Shown piece after piece: positions 1 to 7,198 of a stretch of 42,170 bases of DNA (position 1 is the first letter of the stretch; the number at the start of each line of letters is the position of its first letter). The position numbers and the translations under genes were made by a program. The notes below the pieces were generated by a model. It saw only the letters and a program-made list of their open reading frames with translations, did no database searches and had not been told where the DNA came from. Source of the stretch: Microvirga soli (GTDB lineage: Bacteria; Pseudomonadota; Alphaproteobacteria; Rhizobiales; Beijerinckiaceae); assembly GCF_016734765.1 (NCBI RefSeq), contig NZ_JAERQE010000038.1, positions 1-42,170 of the forward strand, given 5' to 3'.

Positions 1-46
1 CTTGTAGATAACGGGTTTGGTCATGCCAACCCGTCTACACGCCTTG

Positions 47-202
47 TCACCGTGCTCGGGTTAACGTGACAAACCCGGAAGCCTTCAGCGCCTCGGCCTT
101 CTCGGGAGAGCGATACGTAGCGCAGATGCGGGTGAACCGCTCTTTGTAGGTATCGATGAAACGCTGAGCCGTATAACCGGGGCCAAACACGAACAGGTTC
201 AT
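47..202 (-). pseudogene. Truncated NAD(P)-binding Rossmann (SDR/epimerase) N-terminus
   Basis: The frame begins at an ATG with MNLFVFGPGYTAQRFI, which resembles the first beta strand and GxGYxxxxF nucleotide loop of short NAD(P)-dependent epimerase/dehydrogenases. It goes on with a second-strand-like segment ending in ATYRSPEKAEAL. The frame then stops after about 51 residues, whereas family members are about 280-300 residues long, and no continuation is seen in the remaining 46 bases. This is best read as a decayed 5' fragment of a dehydrogenase gene. The family assignment rests only on the nucleotide-binding motif. Confidence 0.45.
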
Positions 203-409
203 AAAATCAAACTCTACCCTCACCTTTGCCGCCATTCCAGCCATCCTTCGATCTGCAGAAACAGGTCAGCATTCTATCGAAGGTGGTCCAAGTCCGCACG
301 ATGGCTGTTTGAGACAGAATGATGATCCGGTTCCATAGGGCAGTAACGATCTCGTACAACGGCTGTTGTGCAAGGCGCACACGCCCATACGCGTCGCTGT
401 TGGTCTAAA

Positions 410-877
410 TCAGCGCCCGCTGCTCGACACTAGATCATAAGCTGTGGTGGACTTCACCCGCTGCATGGCAAAACGCGACGTAACATTCTTGAGTGGGACC
501 GCTTCGACGAGACGTTGATAGAAGCGATCGTACGCGGCCATATCAGGCACCGCCACCCGCAGCATATAATCGACGTCTCCAGCCATGCGGTAGAACTCCA
601 TCACTTCGGGCATGGCCGAAACGAACTCCGCAAAGCGCTGAAGCCATTGTCCTGAATGGTCGGAGATTTCGATGGAGACAAACACTGTCAGTCCTAACCC
701 AACTTTCTCGGGATTAACGAGCGCGACACGCTTCTCGATAACTCCAGTAGTCTCCAGACGCTGAATGCGCTTCCAGCATGGCGTCTGGGATAGGTTCACT
801 CTCTGAGCGAGTTCAGCAATCGAGATGCTGGCATTCTCCTGCAACAGCATCAGGATCTTGGTATCTGTCGCGTCCAT
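410..877 (-). CDS. Lrp/AsnC family transcriptional regulator
   Basis: This 155-residue protein has the normal length and layout of the Lrp/AsnC family. An N-terminal winged helix-turn-helix spans roughly residues 3-50, with the family pattern DxTDxKIL, then ISIAELAQRVNLSQTPCWKRIQRLE. A RAM/AsnC ligand-binding domain follows (about 65-145), with MPEVMEFYRMAGDVDYMLRV as its core. Such proteins form octamers or hexadecamers that bind DNA and respond to amino acids. The gene is divergent from the organosulfur operon that starts at 1439, with about 560 bp between them, so it could regulate that operon, though this is inference. Lrp-type control of sulfonate genes is less usual than LysR-type CysB/Cbl or SfnR control. 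The family call is secure and the ligand is unknown. Confidence 0.9.
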   Translation of the reverse strand: MDATDTKILMLLQENASISIAELAQRVNLSQTPCWKRIQRLETTGVIEKRVALVNPEKVGLGLTVFVSIEISDHSGQWLQRFAEFVSAMPEVMEFYRMAGDVDYMLRVAVPDMAAYDRFYQRLVEAVPLKNVTSRFAMQRVKSTTAYDLVSSSGR

Positions 878-952
878 GTGAGACCTCAGCGAGCGTAGAG
901 CAAAAAACGTCCTAAGGCTTTATGGCTAAGCCTCATCCACTGTCTCTGTTTG

Positions 953-976
953 GTTTGTTCTTTATAACGAACAAAC
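953..976. promoter_or_regulatory. Perfect 8-bp inverted repeat (operator candidate)
   Basis: GTTTGTTC and GAACAAAC are perfect inverted arms separated by 8 bases. The site lies about 75 bp upstream of the Lrp/AsnC start codon, inside the divergent region before the sulfonate operon. Its size and symmetry suit a dimeric regulator, and autoregulation by the Lrp protein is one possibility. No good -35/-10 pair was assigned with certainty. Confidence 0.45.
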
Positions 977-1095
977 TGGGATGTTCAAGTGTCATCGCAT
1001 CTGGCTTAGGCACCCAAAAGACGGGGCGAATGCGTCGATGGAGATGGATTCCCCTCTTTTGGACATATGTAGGAGAAGATTGTCCCTGGCTGAGG

Positions 1096-1121
1096 CGTTC
1101 TAAAGAACGAACATTCTCGTT
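1096..1121. promoter_or_regulatory. Overlapping inverted repeats upstream of the msuE operon
   Basis: CGTTC-TAAA-GAACG (1096-1109) overlaps AACGA-N6-TCGTT (1106-1121). A further GGATC-N5-GATCC lies at 1133-1147. All are in the 878-1438 gap, which otherwise holds no convincing gene. They may be regulator sites for the organosulfur operon. The arms are short, so chance cannot be excluded. Confidence 0.3.
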
Positions 1122-1438
1122 GACAGGCGGGTGGATCACGACGATCCTTATGGCTAACAAAACGAGTGATGTTCAGGCCATCGGACGGGTGATTCAGCCT
1201 CTCATAAGCTTCCGAACGGTGGGGCGATCGCATTCCAAGTTTCTTTTGAGAAGAGTGAGCGCATGACTACTAACAACTCCGAGGCTGTTATGCCTGCAGA
1301 AGCCACTTAATCTCACCTGATACTCATCACGTGCGTTGAATTGGGGCGAGAACCACAGGTCTCCTTCAAGGCTGCGCTCCTCCCAACCCTGAGAGATCAA
1401 CGCCGCGGCTTTCCGCCGGCGGAAGGAGAACTTGTGCC

Positions 1439-2047
1439 ATGAATCTGCCCCGCATTGTCGGCTTCTCCGGCAGCCCACGCCGTCCCTCCAAGACCCGCAG
1501 CCTCATTGAGGCCGTCGCCGCCGAGGTGGCAAGCCACCGACAGGTGCGCCTCGACATCTTCGACTTGTCTGATGCCGGTCCGGGCTTGGGCGCGGCCCTG
1601 CATCGCCAGGATCTGACCCTGCCGGCAGCTCGCATCATCGATGCCATCGAGCAGGCCGATGCGCTGATTGTCGGCACACCGGTGTACAAGGGCGCCTACG
1701 CGGGCCTGTTCAAGCATGCCTTCGATCTGGTCGATCCCCGAGCGCTGGTCGGCAAGCCCGTACTGCTCACCGCCACCGGAGGAGGCCCACGCCATGCGCT
1801 TGTGGTCGAACATGCCCTGCGGCCGCTCTTCGGCTTCTTCGAGGCCTTGGCCGTCCCGACGGCCGTCTACGCCAGCGATACTGACTTTGTGGAGGGACGA
1901 CTGGCCGAGGCTGGCGTCCGGGCTCGGGTGAGCACCGCCGCGCAACAACTCGCAGTCCTAATTGGGACTGAGGCTTCCAAAGCCGAGACGGTCTCGTCGC
2001 TGCCTTCGGTCAACCTTCAGGTTGTTCGTCGTGGAGCAGCCCGATGA
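1439..2047 (+). CDS. msuE: NADPH-dependent FMN reductase, MsuE/SsuE type
   Basis: This 202-residue flavodoxin-fold reductase supplies FMNH2 to two-component sulfonate monooxygenases. The FMN phosphate loop GSPRRPSKTR is at residues 11-20. The family block GTPVYKGAYAGLFKHAFDLV lies near residues 79-98 and TGGGPRHALVVEHALRP near 117-133. In the last block a histidine sits where E. coli SsuE has the pi-helix tyrosine, as in MsuE-type enzymes, which is why msuE is preferred over ssuE. A good GAAGGAG ribosome site precedes the ATG. The stop codon overlaps the next gene's start (ATGA), showing translational coupling with the permease. It is the first gene of the operon and can serve both monooxygenases downstream. 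The C-terminal 25 residues are not conserved in the family as I know it. Confidence 0.9.
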   Translation: MNLPRIVGFSGSPRRPSKTRSLIEAVAAEVASHRQVRLDIFDLSDAGPGLGAALHRQDLTLPAARIIDAIEQADALIVGTPVYKGAYAGLFKHAFDLVDPRALVGKPVLLTATGGGPRHALVVEHALRPLFGFFEALAVPTAVYASDTDFVEGRLAEAGVRARVSTAAQQLAVLIGTEASKAETVSSLPSVNLQVVRRGAAR

Positions 2048-2850
2048 GTGCGGCTGTCGCCTCTACCCCCGCGCCGGGCACCGGCTCAGACCAGTGGCTG
2101 CGCAATCGCCGGTATCTCCCTCCGCTTCTCATCGTCGTCCTGTGGCAGGTGGCGGCCAGTGCCGGCCTCATTCCGACCCGCACGCTCGCCTCACCGGCGA
2201 TGATCGCCGGCACATTCGCCGAACTGATCACCTCCGGCGAATTGCCCCGGCACCTCCTGGTGTCATTAGGGCGCGTGGCGATAGGGCTTGGCATCGGCAT
2301 CGTTGTGGGCACGACGTTTGCCCTCATCGCGGGTCTCTCACGACGCGGCGAAGACCTGCTCGATGCCACCCTGCAGATGCTCAGAACACTGCCGTTTCTG
2401 GCGCTCGTCCCCCTCTTCATTCTGTGGTTCGGCATCGGCGAGACACCGAAGATTGCCCTTGTCGCCCTGGGCACGATGTTCCCGATCTATCTAACGCTGT
2501 TTGCCGGTATTCGCGGCGTGGACGCCAAGCTGATCGAGGCGGGAGGCACCCTGGGCCTAACCCGGCGCGAACAGGTGTTCCACATCGTGCTGCCCGGCGC
2601 CCTGCCGTCGGCCCTGGTTGGGCTTCGCTATGCCCTCGGCGTTGCCTGGCTCAGTCTCGTTGTGGCCGAACAGATCAATGCCGATACCGGCATCGGCTTC
2701 CTGGTCATGACCGCGCGCGACTTCCTGCGCACCGACATCATTCTCGTAGGCCTGATCGTCTACGCCATCCTGGGGCTGAGCGCCGATCAGATCGTCCGTA
2801 TTCTCGAGCGTCGGGTGCTGGCCTGGCGACCCAGCTTTCTGAAGGACTGA
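2044..2850 (+). CDS. ssuC: Sulfonate ABC transporter permease (SsuC/TauC-like)
   Basis: This 268-residue inner-membrane permease belongs to the BPD_transp_1 family. Several hydrophobic helices are visible, starting at about residue 26 (LPPLLIVVLWQVAA). The cytoplasmic EAA loop has the typical form EAGGTLGLTRREQVFHIVLPGALP (residues about 165-188), which docks on the ATPase. Length matches SsuC (about 260). The start overlaps the reductase stop by four bases, and the ATPase gene follows 4 bases after its stop, so the three are one transcript. With SsuB and SsuA-like partners it forms the importer for aliphatic sulfonates or related organosulfur compounds. The substrate is inferred from context. 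Confidence 0.93.
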   Translation: MSAAVASTPAPGTGSDQWLRNRRYLPPLLIVVLWQVAASAGLIPTRTLASPAMIAGTFAELITSGELPRHLLVSLGRVAIGLGIGIVVGTTFALIAGLSRRGEDLLDATLQMLRTLPFLALVPLFILWFGIGETPKIALVALGTMFPIYLTLFAGIRGVDAKLIEAGGTLGLTRREQVFHIVLPGALPSALVGLRYALGVAWLSLVVAEQINADTGIGFLVMTARDFLRTDIILVGLIVYAILGLSADQIVRILERRVLAWRPSFLKD

Positions 2851-2854
2851 TCCC

Positions 2855-3706
2855 ATGAACGCTCATCCTGCCCTGACAGCACGACAGCACCCGGTGGTGC
2901 ACGTCGCAAACCTTGTGCGCTCCTTCGGCCGCGGCCCCAACATCCTTGATGGTCTCGACCTGGCCATCCGGGCTGGCGAGTTCGTAGCCCTTCTCGGACG
3001 CTCCGGCTCGGGCAAGTCGACGCTCCTGCGGACACTGGCCGGTCTAGACGAGGCTCCGGCCGGGACCGTGACGGTACCGGCAGAGCGGGCCGTGGTATTC
3101 CAGGAGCCGCGCCTCGTGCCGTGGAAGAGGGTATGGGCCAACGTGGCGCTGGGGCTTCGCACACCTGACGCCCGCGAGCGTGCGGTGGCCGCCCTGTCTG
3201 AAGTGGGCCTGAGCCACCGGCTCGAGGCTTGGCCACTGACGTTGTCCGGCGGCGAGGCTCAGCGTGCCGCACTCGCCCGAGCATTGGTGCGGGAGCCGAA
3301 GCTGCTGCTGCTCGACGAGCCCTTTGCGGCCCTGGATGCTCTCACCCGGCTCAAGACACAAGGGTTGGTCGCCTCGCTCTGGCGCGCCCACCGGCCGGCC
3401 GTTCTTCTCGTGACCCATGACGTGGACGAGGCGCTGCTGCTCGCCGACCGGGTGCTGGTTCTGGACCAGGGCCGCATCGGCTTTGATCTCCACGTCAATC
3501 TGGAGCGCCCACGCCGTCATGCGCAGCCAGCCTTTGCGAGCCTGCGCTCGCGTCTCCTTCGTGAACTCGGGGTTGAAGACGAGAACCCTGTGGAGCCGGT
3601 TGAGGAACTGCGCACCCCCGTGCGCAACACAGCGCCCGCAGCGCCCACTCATCGGTTGGAAGATGCCGTCTGGGCCGCGTCAGCTGACGCCCTCGCCCGA
3701 TCGTAG
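2855..3706 (+). CDS. ssuB: Sulfonate ABC transporter ATP-binding protein (SsuB-like)
   Basis: This 283-residue cytoplasmic ATPase shows all ABC motifs in order: Walker A GRSGSGKST (about residues 48-56), Q-loop VVFQEPRLVPW (about 79-89), signature LSGGEAQRAALARAL (about 130-144), Walker B LLLLDEPFAALDA (about 150-162) and H-loop LLVTHDVDEA. The short Walker A to Q-loop distance and the EPRLVPW sequence are typical of the nitrate/sulfonate/taurine importer subfamily. The C-terminal extension of about 45 residues after the conserved core is proline-rich and charged. It lies between the permease and the SsuD-like monooxygenase, 15 bp before the latter. The subfamily assignment is firm and the precise substrate is inferred. 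Confidence 0.93.
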   Translation: MNAHPALTARQHPVVHVANLVRSFGRGPNILDGLDLAIRAGEFVALLGRSGSGKSTLLRTLAGLDEAPAGTVTVPAERAVVFQEPRLVPWKRVWANVALGLRTPDARERAVAALSEVGLSHRLEAWPLTLSGGEAQRAALARALVREPKLLLLDEPFAALDALTRLKTQGLVASLWRAHRPAVLLVTHDVDEALLLADRVLVLDQGRIGFDLHVNLERPRRHAQPAFASLRSRLLRELGVEDENPVEPVEELRTPVRNTAPAAPTHRLEDAVWAASADALARS

Positions 3707-3721
3707 AAACAGGAGACCATC

Positions 3722-4825
3722 ATGAGCAAGGACGTCGAGTTCATTGGCTTTGTCGGCACGCATTACGAGTCGGAAGCCCATCCCGCCCAAAAACCCGTTA
3801 TCGACCGCGACTACATCCGGGCCCTAGCCCAGGCGCAGGAATACGGCGGCTTCGACCGTTTCCTCGTGGCTTTCCATTCCACTTCACCGGAAAGCCAGCA
3901 CATTGCGGCCTATGCCGCCTCCGTGACCGAGCGCATCAACCTGATGATCGCGCACCGGCCCGGGTTCACCACCCCGACAGTGGCCGCCCGCCAGCTGGCC
4001 ACCCTCGATCATCTCACCAACGGCCGCGCCGGGGTTCACATCATCACCGGCGGCAATGACCAGGAACTCCGGCAGGATGGCGATTTCCTGACTAAGGACG
4101 AGCGCTACGCCCGCACGAGCGAATATCTCGATGTGGTGAAAGCGTCCTGGACCAGCGAGACACCGTTCGACTATGCCGGGCAGTACTACCGCTTTGAGCG
4201 CGCCTTCTCGACCGTGAAGCCGGTCCAGACGCCGCACCTGCCGGTGTACTTCGGTGGCTCATCCGAGGTGGCCATCGAAGTGGCTGGCAAGCACGCCGAC
4301 GTCTATGCCCTCTGGGGTGAGACGCACGCTCAGGTGCGGGAAACCATCGCCCGGGTCCGCGCTGCAGCAGCCCGGCATGGTCGCGAGCACCATGTGCGCT
4401 TCAGTCTCTCGTTCCGCCCGATCCTGGCCGAGACGGAGGATCGTGCCTGGGCCCGAGCGGAAGGGCTTCTCGAGCGCATCAAAGCGGTCCGGGCGGCCAA
4501 GGGGTTGGGCACCGCGGCCCCGCCGCCGAACGAAGGCGCACGCCGGCTGCTGGCCGCAGCCGCCCAGGGCGATCGGCTCGACAAGCGCCTGTACACCGCG
4601 ATTGCGGCGGTGACGGGCGCCCAGGGCAACTCGACGGCCTTGGTCGGCACCGCCGATCAGGTCGCGGATGCGCTGCTCGACTACTACGATTTTGGCGTCA
4701 CCACCTTCCTCATCCGGGGCTTCGAGCCCCTCGAGGACGCGATCCAGTACGGTCGCGACCTGATCCCCGCCTTCCGCCGCTTGCTCGACGAGCGCTCCAG
4801 CCAGCGCGCTGTGGCAGCCGAATAA
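3722..4825 (+). CDS. ssuD: SsuD-like FMNH2-dependent alkanesulfonate monooxygenase (LLM class)
   Basis: This 367-residue TIM-barrel enzyme of the luciferase-like family is expected to cleave the C-S bond of sulfonates to sulfite and aldehyde with FMNH2 and O2. Family blocks are RPGFTTPTVAARQLATLDHL (about residues 79-98), GRAGVHIITGGNDQEL, DERYARTSEYLDVV and LPVYFGGSSEVAIEVAGKHADVY, all close to E. coli SsuD (381 residues). The residue corresponding to SsuD Cys54 appears to be lost: the segment reads AFHSTSPES instead of a cysteine-containing loop. This may mean a different substrate range, so ssuD is a best fit rather than a proven name. The ribosome site AGGAGA precedes the ATG. It lies between ssuB and ssuA, as in ssu operons. 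Confidence 0.85.
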   Translation: MSKDVEFIGFVGTHYESEAHPAQKPVIDRDYIRALAQAQEYGGFDRFLVAFHSTSPESQHIAAYAASVTERINLMIAHRPGFTTPTVAARQLATLDHLTNGRAGVHIITGGNDQELRQDGDFLTKDERYARTSEYLDVVKASWTSETPFDYAGQYYRFERAFSTVKPVQTPHLPVYFGGSSEVAIEVAGKHADVYALWGETHAQVRETIARVRAAAARHGREHHVRFSLSFRPILAETEDRAWARAEGLLERIKAVRAAKGLGTAAPPPNEGARRLLAAAAQGDRLDKRLYTAIAAVTGAQGNSTALVGTADQVADALLDYYDFGVTTFLIRGFEPLEDAIQYGRDLIPAFRRLLDERSSQRAVAAE

Positions 4826-4837
4826 AGGAGACCTCTC

Positions 4838-5797
4838 ATGAAGCGCATATCTCTTCTGGCTGCCGCAGCCGCTCTTACCCTGTCGTGGGCGCCCGCCTGG
4901 GCCGAGACTGTTTTGAAGGTGGGCGACCAGCGCGGAGGATCCCGCGCCCTGATGGAAGCCGCCGGCGTGCTCAAGGACCTGCCTTACAAGCTCGAATGGA
5001 GCGAGTTCCCGGCCGCCGCCCCCCTGCTGGAGGCTCTGAACGCCGAAGCCATCGACACCGGCATCGTTGGCGATGCGCCCTTTACCTTTGCAGCGGCCTC
5101 TGGCGCCCCGATCAAGGCGATCTTGGCAACCCGGTCTTACCAGGGCGGCCTGGCCGTTCTGGTGCGCCCCGACTCTCCCGTGAAGACCTTTGCCGATCTC
5201 AAGGGTAAGCGCATTGGCACCGGCCGTGGCTCCATTGGCCATCAACTCGTGCTGGCAGCCCTTGAGGACGCCGGTCTGGCTAAAACGGACGTGAGCTTGA
5301 GCTTCCTTCTGCCGGCTGAGGCCAAGGCGGCGCTGACCAGCGGCAGCCTCGATGCCTGGTCGACCTGGGAGCCGTATACCTCACAGCTGGTGCTCTCAGG
5401 CGAAGCCCGCATCGTGCGCGATGGGCAGGGCATCACACCGGGTCTTGGGTTCCAGGCGGCGCACGTGGAGGCGATCCAGACCAAGCGGGGTGAGCTTGAG
5501 GACTTTGTCCGCCGCCTTGCCAAGGCACGGGTGTGGGAATCGGCAAATCGCGAGTCCTACGCGGCAACCTGGGCGAAGCTCATCGGCCTGCCGAAGGAGA
5601 TCCCGCTGCGGTGGTTCTCCGGCGCAAATGCCCGTCCGGTGCCGATCGATGCCGAGGTCGCGGCGGCCGAGCAGCGGACCATCGACCTCTATGTCCGCAA
5701 TGGCCTGATCCCGAAGCCTCTCAAGGCTGCCGATGTGCTTGATTCGTCGTTCAATGCGGCGGTGCTCAGCGGCGTGCAGGAGGCGGCCGCGCGCTAG
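4838..5797 (+). CDS. ssuA: Periplasmic aliphatic sulfonate-binding protein (SsuA-like)
   Basis: This 319-residue exported protein starts with a clear Sec signal peptide, MKRISLLAAAAALTLSWAPAWA, cut before ETVLKVGDQ. The mature part has the NMT1/SsuA-like type II binding-protein layout: LKVGDQRGG at the start, IDTGIVGDAPFTFAAASGAP (about residues 68-87) and FADLKGKRIGTGRGSIGHQL (about 115-134). DAWSTWEPYTSQL is near 170, where the ligand is clamped. It starts 12 bases after the monooxygenase stop with AAAGGAGA as ribosome site, so it is in the same operon. It delivers sulfonates to the SsuBC-type importer. The exact ligand is unknown. Confidence 0.9.
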   Translation: MKRISLLAAAAALTLSWAPAWAETVLKVGDQRGGSRALMEAAGVLKDLPYKLEWSEFPAAAPLLEALNAEAIDTGIVGDAPFTFAAASGAPIKAILATRSYQGGLAVLVRPDSPVKTFADLKGKRIGTGRGSIGHQLVLAALEDAGLAKTDVSLSFLLPAEAKAALTSGSLDAWSTWEPYTSQLVLSGEARIVRDGQGITPGLGFQAAHVEAIQTKRGELEDFVRRLAKARVWESANRESYAATWAKLIGLPKEIPLRWFSGANARPVPIDAEVAAAEQRTIDLYVRNGLIPKPLKAADVLDSSFNAAVLSGVQEAAAR

Positions 5798-5923
5798 CCA
5801 CCAACAACCAGTACGCTGTGCGCTTTTGTTGGACTCGCCGCTAACAGCGCACAGCATCCCAGGCATGGACTTGAGGCCCATGCTCCATTTCGACTTGGCA
5901 AAACCTCTTGGTCAGACAGGACA

Positions 5924-6427
5924 ATGAGCGGACATCATCACGAGCACGACGACCATTCACATGAGGACCACCCCTGGAAGCACGATGGCGTGCGGGTCAT
6001 CAAGGGCGACCAGCTCGATGCCAACACCGCCCAAACGCCCGGGATGTTCCGTCAGGCGGCGATCAACCACGCGCGTGTAGGCGCCCAGAAGATCTGGGCC
6101 GGCACGGTGTCGATCCAGCCGAATGCCAAGACGGGCGTCCACCATCACGGCGAGTTGGAGAGTGTGATTTACGTTGTGTGCGGCAAAGCCCGCATGCGCT
6201 GGGGCGATCACCTCGAGTATGTGGCCGAGGCCGGGCCGGGAGACTTCATCTATGTGCCGCCTTTCGTGCCCCATCAGGAGATCAATGCCAGTCCGGACGA
6301 GCCGCTGGAATGCGTCCTTGTGCGCTCGGGCAACGAGGCCGTGGTGGTCAACATCACGGATGTCGATCCAGTCGAGCAGCCGGAAGAAGTGTACTGGGTC
6401 GACCCAATCCACAAGCATCCGCAGTGA
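5924..6427 (+). CDS. Cupin-domain protein of the organosulfur cluster
   Basis: This 167-residue protein has an N-terminal histidine/acid-rich stretch (HHHEHDDHSHEDH) that looks like a metal-binding tail, then one cupin fold. The first cupin motif is VHHHGELESVIYVVCGKARMRWG (about residues 68-90), with two or three His and a Glu as metal ligands. The second motif is PGDFIYVPPFVPHQEIN (about 101-117). Such small cupins may be dioxygenases, isomerases or sensors. The gene sits 126 bp after ssuA and before the HupE-like gene, co-oriented, so a role in organosulfur use is likely but the reaction is not known. The cupin fold is certain from the motifs; a specific activity is not assigned. Confidence 0.85.
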   Translation: MSGHHHEHDDHSHEDHPWKHDGVRVIKGDQLDANTAQTPGMFRQAAINHARVGAQKIWAGTVSIQPNAKTGVHHHGELESVIYVVCGKARMRWGDHLEYVAEAGPGDFIYVPPFVPHQEINASPDEPLECVLVRSGNEAVVVNITDVDPVEQPEEVYWVDPIHKHPQ

Positions 6428-6532
6428 TCGACCACCGATCAGGCAAACATCTGAATTCAATCCGCTGGTCTGCCCCAATGCCTACCAAGGACACGCCAGC
6501 CGCCTTGTGCATTCTCGTCAGTTGGATCCTGT

Positions 6533-7105
6533 ATGAAACGCTACGTCCTCCCTGCGCTCGCCCTCGCGGCCATGTCTTCCTCCGAAGCGTTGGCTCATAC
6601 CGGTCATGATGTAGCCACCAGCTTTATGTCCGGCTTTACCCATCCCTTCAGCGGGATTGATCATGTGCTGGCCATGACCGCGGTCGGGCTGTGGGCTGGG
6701 AGTCTGGGGCGACGGGCGATCATTGGACTGCCAGCCAGCTTTCTGGGCGCTATGGCGCTGGGCTTCTGGGCAGCCCTGATCGGATCTGGTTTCCCTATGA
6801 TCGAGCTTGGGATCACCGCATCGGTTCTGGGGCTGGGGCTTGCCGTGATGCTCAATCTGCAACCATCCCTTGTTTTCGCTGCCGGCACCTGCGGGCTCTT
6901 CGGGATCTTTCATGGCTATGCGCACGGTGCTGAGATCGCGCCCGCCGTGAGCGCCGTCGACTATGGGGCTGGCTTCCTTGTTGCCAGCGCGCTTCTCCTC
7001 GGCTGCGGGCTCGGACTGCAAAGCGCTGTCGGGAGAGTGCCAGCGATGAGCCGGGTCATTGGAGGTGGCGTTGCTCTGGCCGGCGCAGCTCTGTTCTTCG
7101 TTTGA
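6533..7105 (+). CDS. HupE/UreJ family membrane protein
   Basis: This 190-residue integral membrane protein has a signal-like first segment (MKRYVLPALALAAMSSSEALA) followed directly by the family histidine motifs HTGH and FTHPFSGIDHVLAM (about residues 22-48). These are the proposed Ni/Co ligands of HupE/UreJ permeases. Further hydrophobic helices and the motif FGIFHGYAHGAE (about 120-131) complete the family pattern, and length fits (about 190-200). The family is usually tied to nickel uptake for hydrogenase or urease, and neither enzyme is seen here. Its place between a cupin with a histidine-rich tail and a monooxygenase, in the same orientation, suggests metal supply or an unrelated transport role in this cluster. 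The family call is firm and the function here is open. Confidence 0.88.
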   Translation: MKRYVLPALALAAMSSSEALAHTGHDVATSFMSGFTHPFSGIDHVLAMTAVGLWAGSLGRRAIIGLPASFLGAMALGFWAALIGSGFPMIELGITASVLGLGLAVMLNLQPSLVFAAGTCGLFGIFHGYAHGAEIAPAVSAVDYGAGFLVASALLLGCGLGLQSAVGRVPAMSRVIGGGVALAGAALFFV

Positions 7106-7198
7106 GTGCAGGCGGTTGTCACATCCTCCCTCAGTGCGGCTCGCTTCGACGAGCCGATGATACCGCCCTTGCACGAGACTTGATAGGAAACCCTCCCA

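Noticed and set aside
4259..5245. 328-codon - strand frame across ssuD and ssuA
   Set aside because: Shadow of two well-defined + strand genes in high-GC DNA.
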